A stretch of 64,000 nucleotides of DNA, from positions 2,914,001 through 2,978,000 of the forward strand of contig JAEVHH010000001.1 in assembly GCA_017607445.1 (NCBI GenBank), read 5' to 3'. Every line of letters starts with the position of its first letter. Position 1 is the stretch's first letter. The notes under the pieces were generated by a model. It ran no database searches. It saw only the letters and a list, made by a program, of their open reading frames with translations, and was not told where the DNA came from. The stretch comes from Histoplasma ohiense. Taxonomy: Eukaryota > Ascomycota > Eurotiomycetes > Onygenales > Ajellomycetaceae. Below, in pieces: positions 1 through 11,821 of the stretch. The translations under genes and the position numbers were made by a program.

Positions 1-1479
1 TGGCGGGAATTATATATGTAATGTACTTCCATTTGGCGGAGTCGAATCCGAGCAACGTGACGAGAGCGTTGCCAGCGAACATTAGCAATGCACCTACGCG
101 GACAAGATTGGCCAACTGGCCCCATCGTGACATGATGAAGCCTGATATAACACCACCCACGGGGGTGGCGACAGAAGGGATCATTAATCGCGCACCAGCA
201 GTTGAGGCCGAATCATTCAGTACGACTTGGAAGAACAATGGTAGGGTAAAAAGGAACTGTGTTCACGTTAGAGGTAGCTGTTCTCCCACTTTTTAATGTT
301 GGGTACAGAAGCGCATGGGCTCTTCACGTACTGCATACGCTGCCAACCCCACACAAACATTGCTGATTTGCGCTGACACGGCCAACTTCTCCCGGAGCAT
401 GTGAGGTGGAATCACAGGCATGGCCGACGTCGTCGCTTCAACGTATAAAAACAGTCCCAGAATCAGGACACTGGCAACAAGGGATAGAATAACCCAGGGA
501 CTGCTCCAGGGTAGCTCGTTGCCGCCCAGACCGAGCCCCACAAGTTGGCTGCTTAATCCTACGATCAACAAGAAGGAACCGGACAGGTCGACACGGTTCC
601 AAATCGCAGATAGTGCTGTCTTGGACGCCTCGCGATTTACCTTCTGATAGTGTGACTGGTTTATAACCACCAGATGACCGACTATTAGTGCAAGAATTGA
701 CACTGGCACTTGCAATAGGAAACACCATCGCCATCCGATCGTGTCTGCAATCGATCCGCCTATCGACGCACCGCAAATCGACCCGAATCCGTGCAAGACG
801 TTTTGGACCGCTTGATACATCCCTCGCTCTTTGAAAGGAATCATGTCTGAATTTATTATTGTCGCTGGATACATTCCGAGAAATCAGGTCATCGTACATA
901 GGGCCGTAAGTCGTAAGTGAATTGGAATCTTGGAGTGCTTTTACTCACCCATCGTCATCAACCCACCCCCTCCCAGACCAGTTACTGCGCGCATCAAATT
1001 TAAAACCAAGATGTTTGGGGCCAGAGCACAGCCCAGACAACCGAGCATAAAAGTAATGGTCGAGGTAAAAAAACAAGCTCTCCGACCGAAAATATCGGAG
1101 AATCGGCCGTACAGGGGCTGGAAAACAGTGCTTGTGATCAAATAAGAGGTCGTCAGCCAGGAAGCATTGTTGGCAGCGCTGAACTCGGAGCTGATTACAG
1201 TATATGTTGACGCTGTAATAGTCCCATCAAAGCCCGATAGGAATACATTTGCGAATATCGCTGTTGAGAGCAGGTTAGCGACAGAGACCAAACAACATTT
1301 TTTACCACTGTTGTGCTGGGTGCTGTAATAGAAGATTTCTTACCAATTTCAATCCATATGAAGCCTTTGGGAGTAACCCAAGATGTGGTGCTACTAGGGA
1401 TTGATGCGAGAAAGGGCTCGCTCTCCATATTTGCATCTACAACTGCTGTTTCACACTCTTCGTCTAGATATGTATCCAT
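1..1479 (-). CDS. MFS transporter, DHA2 family (Fnx1/vacuolar amino-acid-permease-like), 3' end beyond the window
   Basis: A proton-coupled membrane transporter of the major facilitator superfamily, probably exporting drugs or moving basic amino acids into the vacuole; the substrate cannot be read from sequence. I join four exons: 1344-1479, 949-1260, 332-864 and 1-256 (continuing left of the window), all with GT-AG introns of 75-88 nt that keep frame. The 412 residues seen have a short acidic cytosolic N-terminus, a first membrane segment ending FLSGFDGTITAS, the loop 2-3 motif LYGRFSDIFGRR, a glycine-rich segment GLGGGGLMTM, and the ADTIGWRWCFLLQVP stretch typical of DHA2 (14-TM) proteins. 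The ATG at 1479 is the only good start. It is transcribed divergently from the fasciclin gene. The family is secure; vacuolar against plasma-membrane location is open. Confidence 0.85.
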
Positions 1480-2634
1480 CTCGTAGAGTGTATTTTGATA
1501 TATCTTTTTGGCTGAAGTTTGTACGACAACTGTTCAAATATTTACTCCCCGGGGCGATATTGTTTTGTGCGTGGGATAAAAATTCCCCCATCGATCAGAG
1601 GTTTATGGACCAAGTTGTTTAGTCAGAAATTGATTTCTCCAATCCCACCAAGGGCCGCAAATCAATTGCCTATCAACTGACATCAGAGCAGAGGGTTCTC
1701 CATATCATTGAGATCTAACTTCCTCTACCTGTTAAAGGATCCGACCCTGGCAGGTCAAGCGAGTCCTAGAGAGGCCGCCCATACCAGGAAGCCTTCTTGC
1801 ACCCCGTAATGCCTGGTTTGCGCAGTCCTTTGAGCCACTTGGGGAGACCTTTTCTTTCTATCCTTTGCTATTAGGGATGCCGTGACATGATGATGGCTGC
1901 TGTGAGAGCGAAGAAGGAGCCTCAACCAACTTCGCTCATGACTATATTTATCCTACCACCGCAGAGGGCATTGTTATAGAGATTTCACAGATCGCAGAGT
2001 TGAGCAGCAATACAGATAGATATTCTCCTGATTCATTAAACAACATTGAATACTGGTTATTTTGTATGTAAAGGCAAGTATGCGCTATTCCTTATGAAAG
2101 TTAGTCGATTTGTTGGTGGTGTAAATTAGCCATGGTAAGCGGTGTAATTATCAATTCCTTTGAATTACGGGTAGAAAAACGTTTGGGGGAGCAAGCCTTA
2201 ATCCATGTATGCATGAAAACTATCGTCAGAGGACATCCTGTACATGGACGCATTCGGTTCGTTATTCCTCTTCGGTGGCGGAGGCTGAGGAGCCTTGTTC
2301 TCATCCCCCAATGATATCGAGAAAAGCAAGCCAGAAACCTAACGGAAGCCGTTGGATGTTGGTTATTTGGGTTCCAACATAGAAACGCAAGCTTTGATTG
2401 GACACAGAACTTGAGAAAACTGTCCAGCATGGCCAGCCGGCGGTGGCAGTGGACAACAGGGGATTGTTTGTCCCCCTCTTAATATTCTTATACCGCTCTA
2501 CCTTATAACCTAGAAGCTCTCGCCTAAGTTATGGATGAGAAATTATTCTTTGAATTCATGTTGGTTGTTATTTGAAGAATCTGAATTAGTTTTTGCAACG
2601 CGGTGCTTCGAGAGGAAATTAGCCCGTGGCTACA
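1480..2634. other. Intergenic, divergent promoters
   Basis: Shared upstream region of the MFS gene (leftward) and the fasciclin gene (rightward). Short open frames here resemble no family I know, and I see no RNA gene or repeat. Confidence 0.6.
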
Positions 2635-4204
2635 ATGGGGATTATTCGACGACTGCTTTGGCAGCACATTTTATTACTGTCCTTGATATTATTTCCCGCC
2701 ATTTCGCACGCGGAGCCGTTGGTCGAGGCCTTGAGCGGATATCCCGCGTTGTCTCAATTTCGCTCGCTGCTTCTAAACAAGCCTAACATTGCTCGTCTGT
2801 TGACCGGAGCCTCTGATAATTCTCAACGGCTCACATTTCTCGTTCCCAGTGACGATGCATTCGTTGCCTATCGTGCTACCAATGGCGACTTGGAAATCGC
2901 AGACATCCCAGATTTGGAACTGGAAGCTATCATGAGATACCATATCCTAGCTCGAAGCCTGCCGGCAGCACAACTCCTCTCCGCACCCCCTAATCGCCGG
3001 GTGATACCAACCGGTCTTATGGAGGAGAAGTATAACAATCGAAGCGCAGGACCCGCATTGGACGCTCAAAACGATACGGGGGAGAATAACGACGGACAGG
3101 TTGTGATCATGAGTCCTCAATCAGCAGGCAGCTCACGGAAAAGGCAGCAGGAGGAAGTCGATGTGTTGTCAGGTTTGCACGAATCTGTGACGGTGACTCT
3201 TCTCGACGGGAAGTGGGATGGAGGCCTGTTTCATATGGTTGACGGGTATGATATTTTATCTGCCACTTTCACAGAACTCGTTACCGTCCCATAAGTCTAT
3301 TAGTTTTTAGCCAGATTGGTTGCGGTATGCTGACAGTAATTTTGGCGCGAGGTGGAAAAAAGTCTCCTTACCCTTCCAAGGGTCTGCACGGAGACCATCG
3401 AAAGCGAAGACCTCACGTCTCTCAGCCTGGCGCTGAGGCGGACCAGCCTTGGACCTGTACTGGACACTTTAAGAAATGTTACTTGCATCGGTCCGACAGA
3501 TGATGCCTTTGAGCAAGCAGGCAATCCAGATGAAAATGCAGAATCCGGCGATTTGACGAAGGCGCTTACTTTCCACACTCTCACGGAACCGGTTTATACC
3601 AATTTCCTAACAGACGGTCAAATCTTCACAACAGTTAGCAATGACACCATCCTGGTAACTGTTAATGCCACGGGTATTTTCTTTAACGATGCAAAATTGG
3701 TCAAGAAGAACGTTTTGTGAGTTCAGCTTACCCACCTCATTATTGGGTCATTGTTCCCGCCGCGTATATTACGTTTTGTTGCCTTTGTAGTGATGCCACA
3801 TGTACAGTTCAAGGAAAACGTCAACTAACATATGGCTGCCAATTTAAATCCCAGGACCAACAACGGCGTTATCCAGGTTGTTGACAGGGTTCGTGCAATC
3901 ATTCTTCTTTTTTGAGCATTCGAGCAAAATCCCTTCTGCCCCCCAGGTTTCAATATCACCATAGAACAAATTAAGTTCTAACTCAATCATTGATATGTCG
4001 CAGGTCATGTCTCCACTCGAAACAAAAAAATCTAGCCCTACATCGAATCCCACGAAGTCACCCACGAGCTCCGGAGCGCCCTCAGCATCACCATCTCAAA
4101 ACGGGGGTTCTTTGTTGAAAAACTCATTTGGTGCCACAATTTTAGATAGTTCAACCATATATTTTCTTGCAAGTGTTGCCATTTCTCTTGCTTGGGGAAG
4201 CTAG
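2635..4204 (+). CDS. Fasciclin (FAS1) domain protein, secreted and GPI-anchored
   Basis: A predicted cell-surface adhesion-type protein with two FAS1 units. Exons: 2635-3245, 3363-3716, 3855-3888, 4004-4204, giving 399 residues. The N-terminus is a signal peptide (RRLLWQHILLLSLILF, then SHA). FAS1-1 contains LTFLVPSDDAF and the closing GGLFHMVDG; FAS1-2 has LLTLPRVC, CIGPTDDAF, GIFFNDAKLV and NGVIQVVDRV. A Ser/Thr/Pro-rich linker and a short hydrophobic tail (YFLASVAISLAW) follow, as expected of a GPI signal. The longer in-frame reading begins at a GTG, so the ATG at 2635 is taken. FAS1-1 carries a polar insert of about 50 residues. Intron 1 must end at AAG (3362) to give the conserved VDG-LLTLP junction, because the upstream CAG at 3336 leads to a stop or a wrong frame. 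Confidence 0.85.
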
Positions 4205-6803
4205 ACGCAGATGTTATCCCAGGCGACAAACATTGGCGATGCGCGATCCCGATTGTGGGAGTCATTTATGCTGCTTTTCATTGTTCTTATAATGATAAAA
4301 TAATATGCGATATCGGATAAAATTGCACCTGGTTATGATTTATTCAAGGGAGTTAAACTTCCTTTCTCCGGTTTGCTTCTCTTCCTCCCCTCTTTCAATT
4401 CAACTTGTCATTAGCTTGTCTCATCTGCGTATGCGTGCCGTGGAGCGTTCTCGATTTTAAGTTAATCGGGCTTTGAAAATATCCATGTCGGCTGGTTCTG
4501 AGGGGACACTGCCTCCTAAGCGCCGCTGAACGTTGGTGGGCAACAGCTTCCAAGCTCATCCGAATCATCTCTTTCATATGTAATTCATCATGCATTTTTG
4601 CTAGTAAGAAAGCCCAGCTCGTCGTACAACATTCAATTTCCATCCAGAGCTACCACTTCAGCCCTTCCCCCCAATTAATAATTATATATCTCTTTAGGAA
4701 CTCACATGTGCCGCATGACATCCCACCCCTTGGACCCTATGACTGCCAAGATATGTCTGAGTCAAGTAAAAATTGACATGTCTAAACCGCTGGGATTAGA
4801 AAAGAATAAGTGATAGATCTCATAGATGGATGTCTTGCATGTTGGCTCCTAGTACTGATATGGACTAGCGGATATGCATCTCCGTTTGCCATGATATGCC
4901 AGGAGGTTGAAATATGTATTTTTCCGTCAGTTTTTCAGCGATATGCAGAGAGCTGACTTCCAATATTGGCGGTTCAGCGAAACTTATCAGTGCTGAGTAT
5001 TAACTGTATTCTCCTTGGATATATGTATTCCCGGGATCAACAGATAAGCTGGTGGATTTTCCAGTGTTCGAATAATAGTAAATGTCTGCCTGCAATTGTC
5101 AGAAGCTTGCTTGGTAGTATCCCTAAAAGGGAAAGTGTGAAGATGAGATTTCTCCCCGCCTTTCTTCCCCCTCTCCCCCCTTTGCCAAAAATGACAGGGC
5201 CGACCAGGGCACGTTGAGCGTCTTGCTGTCATTCTCCTTTTGGAGTGTGCGTGGCAGGGTTCTGAAGCAGCATGCTGTTCCTCACGAACTGGCGAGGCAA
5301 TGATCTGGGTCATATGCGTCACGGGCATTCTCTTGTAGGAGTGACCCAAAGATTGGACCAGCTGCAGCATTTGACATGACCCAGGCACCGCTGATCTGCA
5401 TTCCTTTTTCTCCGGGCTAATCGGAGAAAGTGACAATCCAGAGTAGAACTTTGAAGTCGATGTGATCAATGAGTGAGTAGCAGAGCCGCGGAATTCTATG
5501 CCAAGACCAGACTAAGCCTAACACAATACATTTGCCCCGGCCCGGACTCCGGCCTTGGCTTCCCGCAGCCAAAAGCTAGCATGTATTCGACTAGGAAAAC
5601 TTGCTGCGGGGGTACATTACATCAACGTCAACCACCCTGCTCCCGCTTCTTCATCCACAGCACATCTCATCTACAACAAACAGCCCTCTACGGTTTTGTT
5701 CATTGCTTGTTTTCTTTTCTTTTATCATCTTTTTTTTTTTTTTTTCCTTTCTTTTTTCATTTTCATTTTCAATTTTCTTTTTGGAGAGCCTCATTCAGAC
5801 CATCTGCTCTTCGCTGCCACCTGTCCTCCTTGAATCCATAAGACATGTTAGTAGTAGTATTTCTTCCAGCATCGCATTTCCCAATCTTCCTCTATGGCTT
5901 AATTCTATCTGACTTGGTTGTTGGATAGAACCTTGGCCTTTGGCAACTCTTTTTCAGTGGCAAAGCTTGCATTATAATTAGATATTCATTGCTTGCGGAA
6001 GTGGGTAAGCCGTCTACTCTATTGACGTCGCCATATTCAATCTTTTGTTTTAAGATTTTATTCCTGGATATATTTACCATTATATCTATGTTCATGCTGA
6101 ATAGGGTGCTGTTTCCCCCTTTTTTTTCAGTTTTCATTTTGTTTGACCGGACGATTTAGCCTTGTGCTCAAGTTCATGGCTTCAAAGATTTTCCATTTAG
6201 ATGCATAACACATTATTAAATTCTTCTGTGTGCGCCTTCACCAACTTTGGCGCCAACAAGTGGTCATTGTGGAATATCCCTTTATGGCCCCACAAATCTC
6301 CTGAATTTCCATAATTCTTCTGCACTCTTCCGAGGTTTTGACTGCTTGTCCGTCCTTAGCCGTTCATTCAGCCTAGAGCTTGCATCAACGGCTCCTGAGC
6401 GCTTCCAAGTCTGCATATAAGATACATTTGCCGTCTCTCTGCTTTATTTACCGAATTTATCACTTTTCACGGTCATACTTTGTGGTTATTTTGTTGACGC
6501 GTAGCGTGTTTTGCAGCCCGCCATCTGCCCTCAGCTTTACCGGCATTGGAAACTGCTGCTTGCGAATCGAGTTCGGTGAGTTTATGCCCTGGGCATCATT
6601 GGAAAGAGGCGCAGATATGGCATTTTCCAAGGGGCAAACTTATTGGATGGGATTCTTATTATTTTTCTACAGTCCCTTGATCCGCTCACAACTGTTTTAA
6701 AACACACGCGAAGAGCTTTGCTTCTCGACTACCCACGCGATGAAATCCGGTGTCTACTTGAGAAAGGCTTTGTAGCGACCCCTTGTCTAGTTAAACGATC
6801 ATA
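4205..6803. other. Long intergenic/leader region upstream of the WD40 gene
   Basis: About 2.6 kb without a recognisable gene. It holds pyrimidine-rich tracts, including a run of 16 T at 5730-5745 followed by CT-rich sequence to about 5775, typical of fungal promoters and long leaders. A GTGAGT donor near 6576 and a pyrimidine-CAG acceptor at 6857 could bound a leader intron of the next gene. Confidence 0.5.
5730..5745. repeat. T16 homopolymer in a CT-rich tract
   Basis: Uninterrupted run of 16 T at the start of a pyrimidine-rich stretch of about 45 nt upstream of the WD40 gene. Probably a promoter poly(dT) element that disfavours nucleosomes; it could also be a simple-sequence expansion. Confidence 0.7.
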
Positions 6804-9800
6804 ATGGTCGACCAAAGCGACGTGTTTTATGATCAAATAACCTCCTCTCTTGTGCAGGCTACGGAAGTCATGACTGACTCCTCGCTGCCGGACGACAACA
6901 AACAACACAGCCCAGCCAGTCAATCAGGCCCAATGGACCAGCAGACAGCACATCCTAATCTGGGCCAGGGTTTATTGCCAAGTCAAGGTGATACAACATC
7001 ATTCTCACACAATCTTGACCCCTTCGGAATTTTGGGCGGCCCTGCTCCCTTAAACAACTTACTTGATGACCCGGGTAGCTCCATCGGAGCGATGGACTAC
7101 GACACTCAAGAAGGTTTCTATAGCTTAGATCAAGTGCAGCATTCTGCTTCGGCACCTCAACTTGAATTGCATCAGACCAATTCTGAGTCCCAAATTCCAG
7201 GTTTTCAGTCGCATCAGCATTACAATTCTGGCCAAACACATCCCCCATTAGGTTTACCTTCTTCGACTGCTGGTATTGAGAATGATGCTCCTGTTTCTGG
7301 TGTCGCCAATTCTACGGGTCAATTGATAGCTAATTCATCCCTCTTCACGATGGAAGCCGGCTCAATGGTCTCTGCTCCCTTCGCCCATCACACCAGCATC
7401 GAGACCAGTCCAATCTATCCAGGCGTCTTTCCTCATGCTCCGGGGAGCAACGGTGATGATGAGGACATGGACTCCATGAGCGGTGAGGAATATTACGATG
7501 ATTATGATGATGATGACGATGACGATGATGATGATGGAGATTCCGATGATGAGGACAACCCGGCGTACGGCAATACCCTCATTGAAGATTCTGACCTATA
7601 TCGTTTCTCCTCTGACAGGTTGCCCCGAGTTCCTTCTATATTTGGCAGCTCGAGAAGCACATACGATGATTCCAATTCGGAGATTAACGATACCGAAAAG
7701 TTTTACATAACCGATGATGAAATATCTTGTTGTGATCCTACAGAATACAGTAACCCAATGTTTGACTTTGGCAGCGATGTGCATGATAGTGGAGTTTATC
7801 AAAGTCAGGTTCAAACCTCGACCACCAATGGACGCTCTCAACCCATATCTTTTACGAACTTCGACAACAGCACTATCCAAAGTTTTACCCTTAGTAACGA
7901 CGCGGATGAAGACGATCACCTCGATTTCGGGGGGTTTCCGCAAACTGAAAGTATGGATTCACATTTTATTAGTCCACCTTCTACGTTGTTTCTTCCGTTA
8001 AATGTTCAAGCCCTTGGAAAGGCCCAGCAAATCATCCATCGTGCATTTGGTAACATGAAATGTTTTGAATATCCTTCTGGACCTTCCGTCGACCCACGTC
8101 AAGAATTTCACCCCCAAGCTGATAGCATCATGTTGCTAGCCGTGTCAAATTTCATTTCTCAATTCTCAATTTTTGCAGCACCATCTAAAGGAATCTTCTT
8201 ATTTCGTGATTCCTATAATGCCCTTTTCGTCAATGACACAACGATCACTTTCCTTGCTGGTCTTGACATGACGGACGCTTTTTTGAAATCTCATGATCGT
8301 ACAAAAGAATCACCACACTTTGTATTATATCAAACACTGCCCTGGCCCAGGACTTCAGCCTCTCCACAAGTCACCCCACCCAGCCGGAGAATTGCTGCAG
8401 TTACACGCCCTGATGGTCTTCTAACTGAGGACCAGTATACTTACATGCACGGCCCCTCTGAAGAGTCAATTTACTACGTCCCTCCGTCATTGGTTTTAAA
8501 ATACTTCAGTGCCCATATTGCCAGCAGTCTTCTAGCGGCCCCTCTCGCTCCATGCGATGGCCATACATACACACTTGCTAACGGACTTGAATTTCCAGCG
8601 TTCGAGAAGAATCTAACAGTCGAGATGTTCATTAAGCAATGGCTTATTCGATCAAGAGTACCTCTCGAGCAGCTTGCTTTGAAGGATCGACCACACGTCA
8701 CGATATCAGATGCAGCAGCAGACGTCTCGTATTGGCCTCGCCCCCACAAGATAACGCGTCCTGAGAAGCACCAATTTAAGGTTTATGATATTCAGAATAT
8801 TCCTTGGTCAAAAAGGATGAGTGTCCGGAGGTCCGATGCTAGGATCCTTCGTGACAGCTGGTACAAAGGCTACCGTAATTTGATATTCAATCCTCATGGG
8901 GTGAGATCTTTTATTATATTTTTTTCACATTGTTGGGATAAATGATTAATCTATGAGTTAGTATTCGAAGCGGCTACCACAGACTGAGAAATTCTTCATG
9001 TCGAAGACCATGTATACCAAATACAAGGCGTCAATGTCCCATTTTCAACTGCGCAATCTTATGTCCGTGACATCGTCGAATACCGTGCAATATGCTCATC
9101 GGTCCAAAATTTACACAGTAACCCCGTTTCACAACCAAAAACATTTCTTGATAGACCTCTCTAATCCGTCAAAATCGGCGACCTTTTTTGAGCCAGTCAA
9201 AATTTCAACCATGAAAGCGAAGCACGGTGTCACAGTAGTTGGTGGGTTCTCTGGCGAATATGCGATGAGAGGTGACGTGACCAATCACAACACTGTGGAT
9301 GGCTATATCACTAAAAGCCAAAACGGAATCACAAATCATATTGATATTGTTAGGCATCGGACCAGTCGTAGCCCTCAGGCAATTATATCATCGAACGATC
9401 AATATATTCGAATCCTTGACTGTGAGACCAACAAATTTGTCCAAAACCACAGGTTCGCTCGTGCAATTAACTGCACTGACACCTCTTTGGATGGTCGACT
9501 ACGCGTTATAGTTGGCGATGCTAAAGAAGCATGGATAATCGATAGCGAAAGTGGAAAACCGGTGCAACCACTAGTCGGCCATCAAGACTTTGGGTTCGCA
9601 TGCGCGTGGTCGCCAGATATGCTCCATGTTGCAACTAGCAATCAGGATGGAACAGTCAACATCTGGGATGCTCGTATGTGGCGAGTACTCCAATTTATCG
9701 AGTCTGATGTAGCGGGTTATCGTTCTTTGCGATATTCTCCTGTTGGAGGTGGCCCACGTACGCTTCTGATGTGCGAGCCAGCGGATCGCATTGCAATAGT

Positions 9801-10149
9801 CAATGCACAAACCTACCAGACACGTCAAGTACACGATTTCTTTGGTGAAATTGGAGGGGCTGACTACACACCTGATGGAGGCCGGATCTGGGTCGCAAAT
9901 ATGGATCATATGTTTGGCGGATTGATGGAGTTCGATCGATGTCAGTGGGGTCAGGAGTTTGGAGTCGGGCGAACTAGGAAGCGATATATAGAGGAGCGCC
10001 TTGATACTTACTATCCCGATTTGCCTAATGAGTGGCTTCCTGAAGCGGACTTAGATGACGATGAGAGGTGTGCGCTCGGGCCGGGAGAGAGAAAGTTGCG
10101 CTTCAGGCGCTTGATGGGCAACAGAGAACATGCTGACCTTCTTTGGTGA
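6804..10149 (+). CDS. Large acidic WD40-repeat protein (plant XIW1-type family)
   Basis: Exons 6804-8900 and 8962-10149 (61-nt intron, phase 0) give 1094 residues. The first 450 or so are Ser/Asn/Gln-rich and disordered, with an Asp/Glu block near residues 225-250. The C-terminal half is a beta-propeller: SHFQLRNL near its start recalls the plant XPO1-interacting WD40 protein family, and GHQDFGFACAWSPD followed by GTVNIWDAR is a classical GH-WD repeat. Role inferred: a nuclear or nucleocytoplasmic scaffold; no catalytic motif is visible. The start is uncertain: a pyrimidine-CAG acceptor at 6850-6857 sits just before a second in-frame ATG at 6870, so residues 1-22 may be leader sequence. The 3' end converges on PARP across a T-rich spacer. 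Confidence 0.82.
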
Positions 10150-11821
10150 CTGCACAACACCTGAATCTTTTTTTTTCTTTTTGCTCTGTTTCTTGCCCCC
10201 TTCTTTTTCTTTTTCTTTCTTTCTTTCCCCCCTTTTTTTTTTTTTTTTTTTTGCGTAATTTTTTGCTGCTTCCTCACCCCTTGATTCTGGTTCTGATGTC
10301 CCATTCTCTCTCGTCTTGTTAATTCCCTTACAGTATGGTTTGCAGTGCATTTCAAGCGCGTTTCCAATTGTTCATTTATCTTCGTTTTCATGGCAGGGTT
10401 TGCTTTCCCTCCTAGATAATCAACCTTTTTGTTCTACTCCAGTCTCATAGGAAGGACTCTTCTATTGGAGTAATTCAGGGTTGGACGTCATGTTCATATT
10501 CCTGCATTGGGTTTACGACTTGCCCTTTTTACTCCCTAGGTTACTTACTCTTTTTATTGCCTTCGTTCTTCACGCATGGTGTTTTGTTGGAGTGACCCTG
10601 GCTTGGGAAAATCATGTTTTGCACTATTTTGCCCATTTGATCTATTTTGTTCATTTGTATTTTCCCGCTTTCTTTCTTTCTTTTCTTTTCTTTTTTTCTG
10701 TTTCCACACGGAGTTAGTCGCTGACGGAAGACACCCGGACCTGATATACCGGCAACTGGATTTTTTCTTTTGCATTCTTTTCCAACCTTCCCTGTTACCC
10801 CCTCCTTCAGAAGGATAAATGAACGAGGCGCATGCCGGAATTACGGAATTATGGTGCATTGGTGAAATGGAATAAAGCCATGGTTGGGAACATTGAGTAT
10901 GGAATTGAGAATTTTGTTTGAGTACATAGTTAACCCGTCTCTCTCTTTTGCCCCTTCCTCCCCCCCCCAAAAAAAACGGGTTTTGCCATTTTATTCCGTT
11001 TCTCTATCCCCTGTTTCTCCTCTTCGTTTTATTTTTGTTCTTGTCTTCTTTCAGCAGATTATTTGCTTTAATTCTGCTTCTCCTTGCCGTGTGAGTTCTT
11101 AAAAAACAAAAGGCTGGAAATTGTGGCAATGGAAGTGGAGGGAGAAGGACGCATGCAATTATATATTTCAAAGCGCAGTGCAGCGATAGTATGAGTAGCT
11201 GGCGATTGAATGGGTTATTTTCTTCGAGATTCAAACGAAGCTTTTTCTTTTCATTGACAGAGTAGAAATAAAATTAAGTTATTGCTGATGATGAAAGCGC
11301 TCTCTCTACTTCTTCTCTTCGTTTGTTTCTACTTCCACCAACAAAGGATACGAGACATGGTAAATGGTAGTTCTGAAGCGTGAAAAGTACAACTAACTAC
11401 CTGGCGCATTAGAAATCGCCGGGTCAAACAGATGCACAAATTCTTTTGTATAACTATAAGATAACATGCCTCTGCTACCCCGTAACTCCGCGCAATGATG
11501 CTTAGCTATCGATGCTTTTTTGGCAGTATGAAGCTGAAGAGGGGGTGATGATTTGATTTGAGAACGAAATAGAAACCTTCCTGGCTTGCAAAAATGTAAC
11601 AGAGAAATGTACCAAATAAATGAAGAGCAATTTGAGATAATTGCGAGCAACCAAAGAAAAAAAAGGGGGTCTGTAACGGTCAAAGAGAGAATGTCAGGTC
11701 CTGTTCTTTCCTGGACCAGCCTCATCTCAACCGCCACTTTCACAATGCATCGATCCCAACATACAGTGCTCAAATGCCCCCGCTCCCCAGTTCATGCCCA
11801 AACCCTCATCTCATACGTATC
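10150..11821. other. Convergent 3' regions of WD40 and PARP genes
   Basis: About 1.7 kb of T- and CT-rich sequence with no recognised gene. Includes the T20 run at 10233-10252 and CT-rich stretches near 10660-10700. The long lysine/serine-rich open frames on either strand come from these biased tracts. Confidence 0.6.
10233..10252. repeat. T20 homopolymer
   Basis: Twenty consecutive T within a CT-rich block just after the WD40 stop codon. Length polymorphism is likely, and the assembly could be imprecise here. Confidence 0.75.

Noticed and set aside
4987..5469. 160-codon minus-strand frame
   Set aside because: No recognisable domain, unusual composition (many His/Cys/Lys), no splice context; probably chance in a promoter region.
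10011..10391. Lysine-rich minus-strand frames of 99-126 codons
   Set aside because: Produced by T/CT-rich sequence after the WD40 gene.
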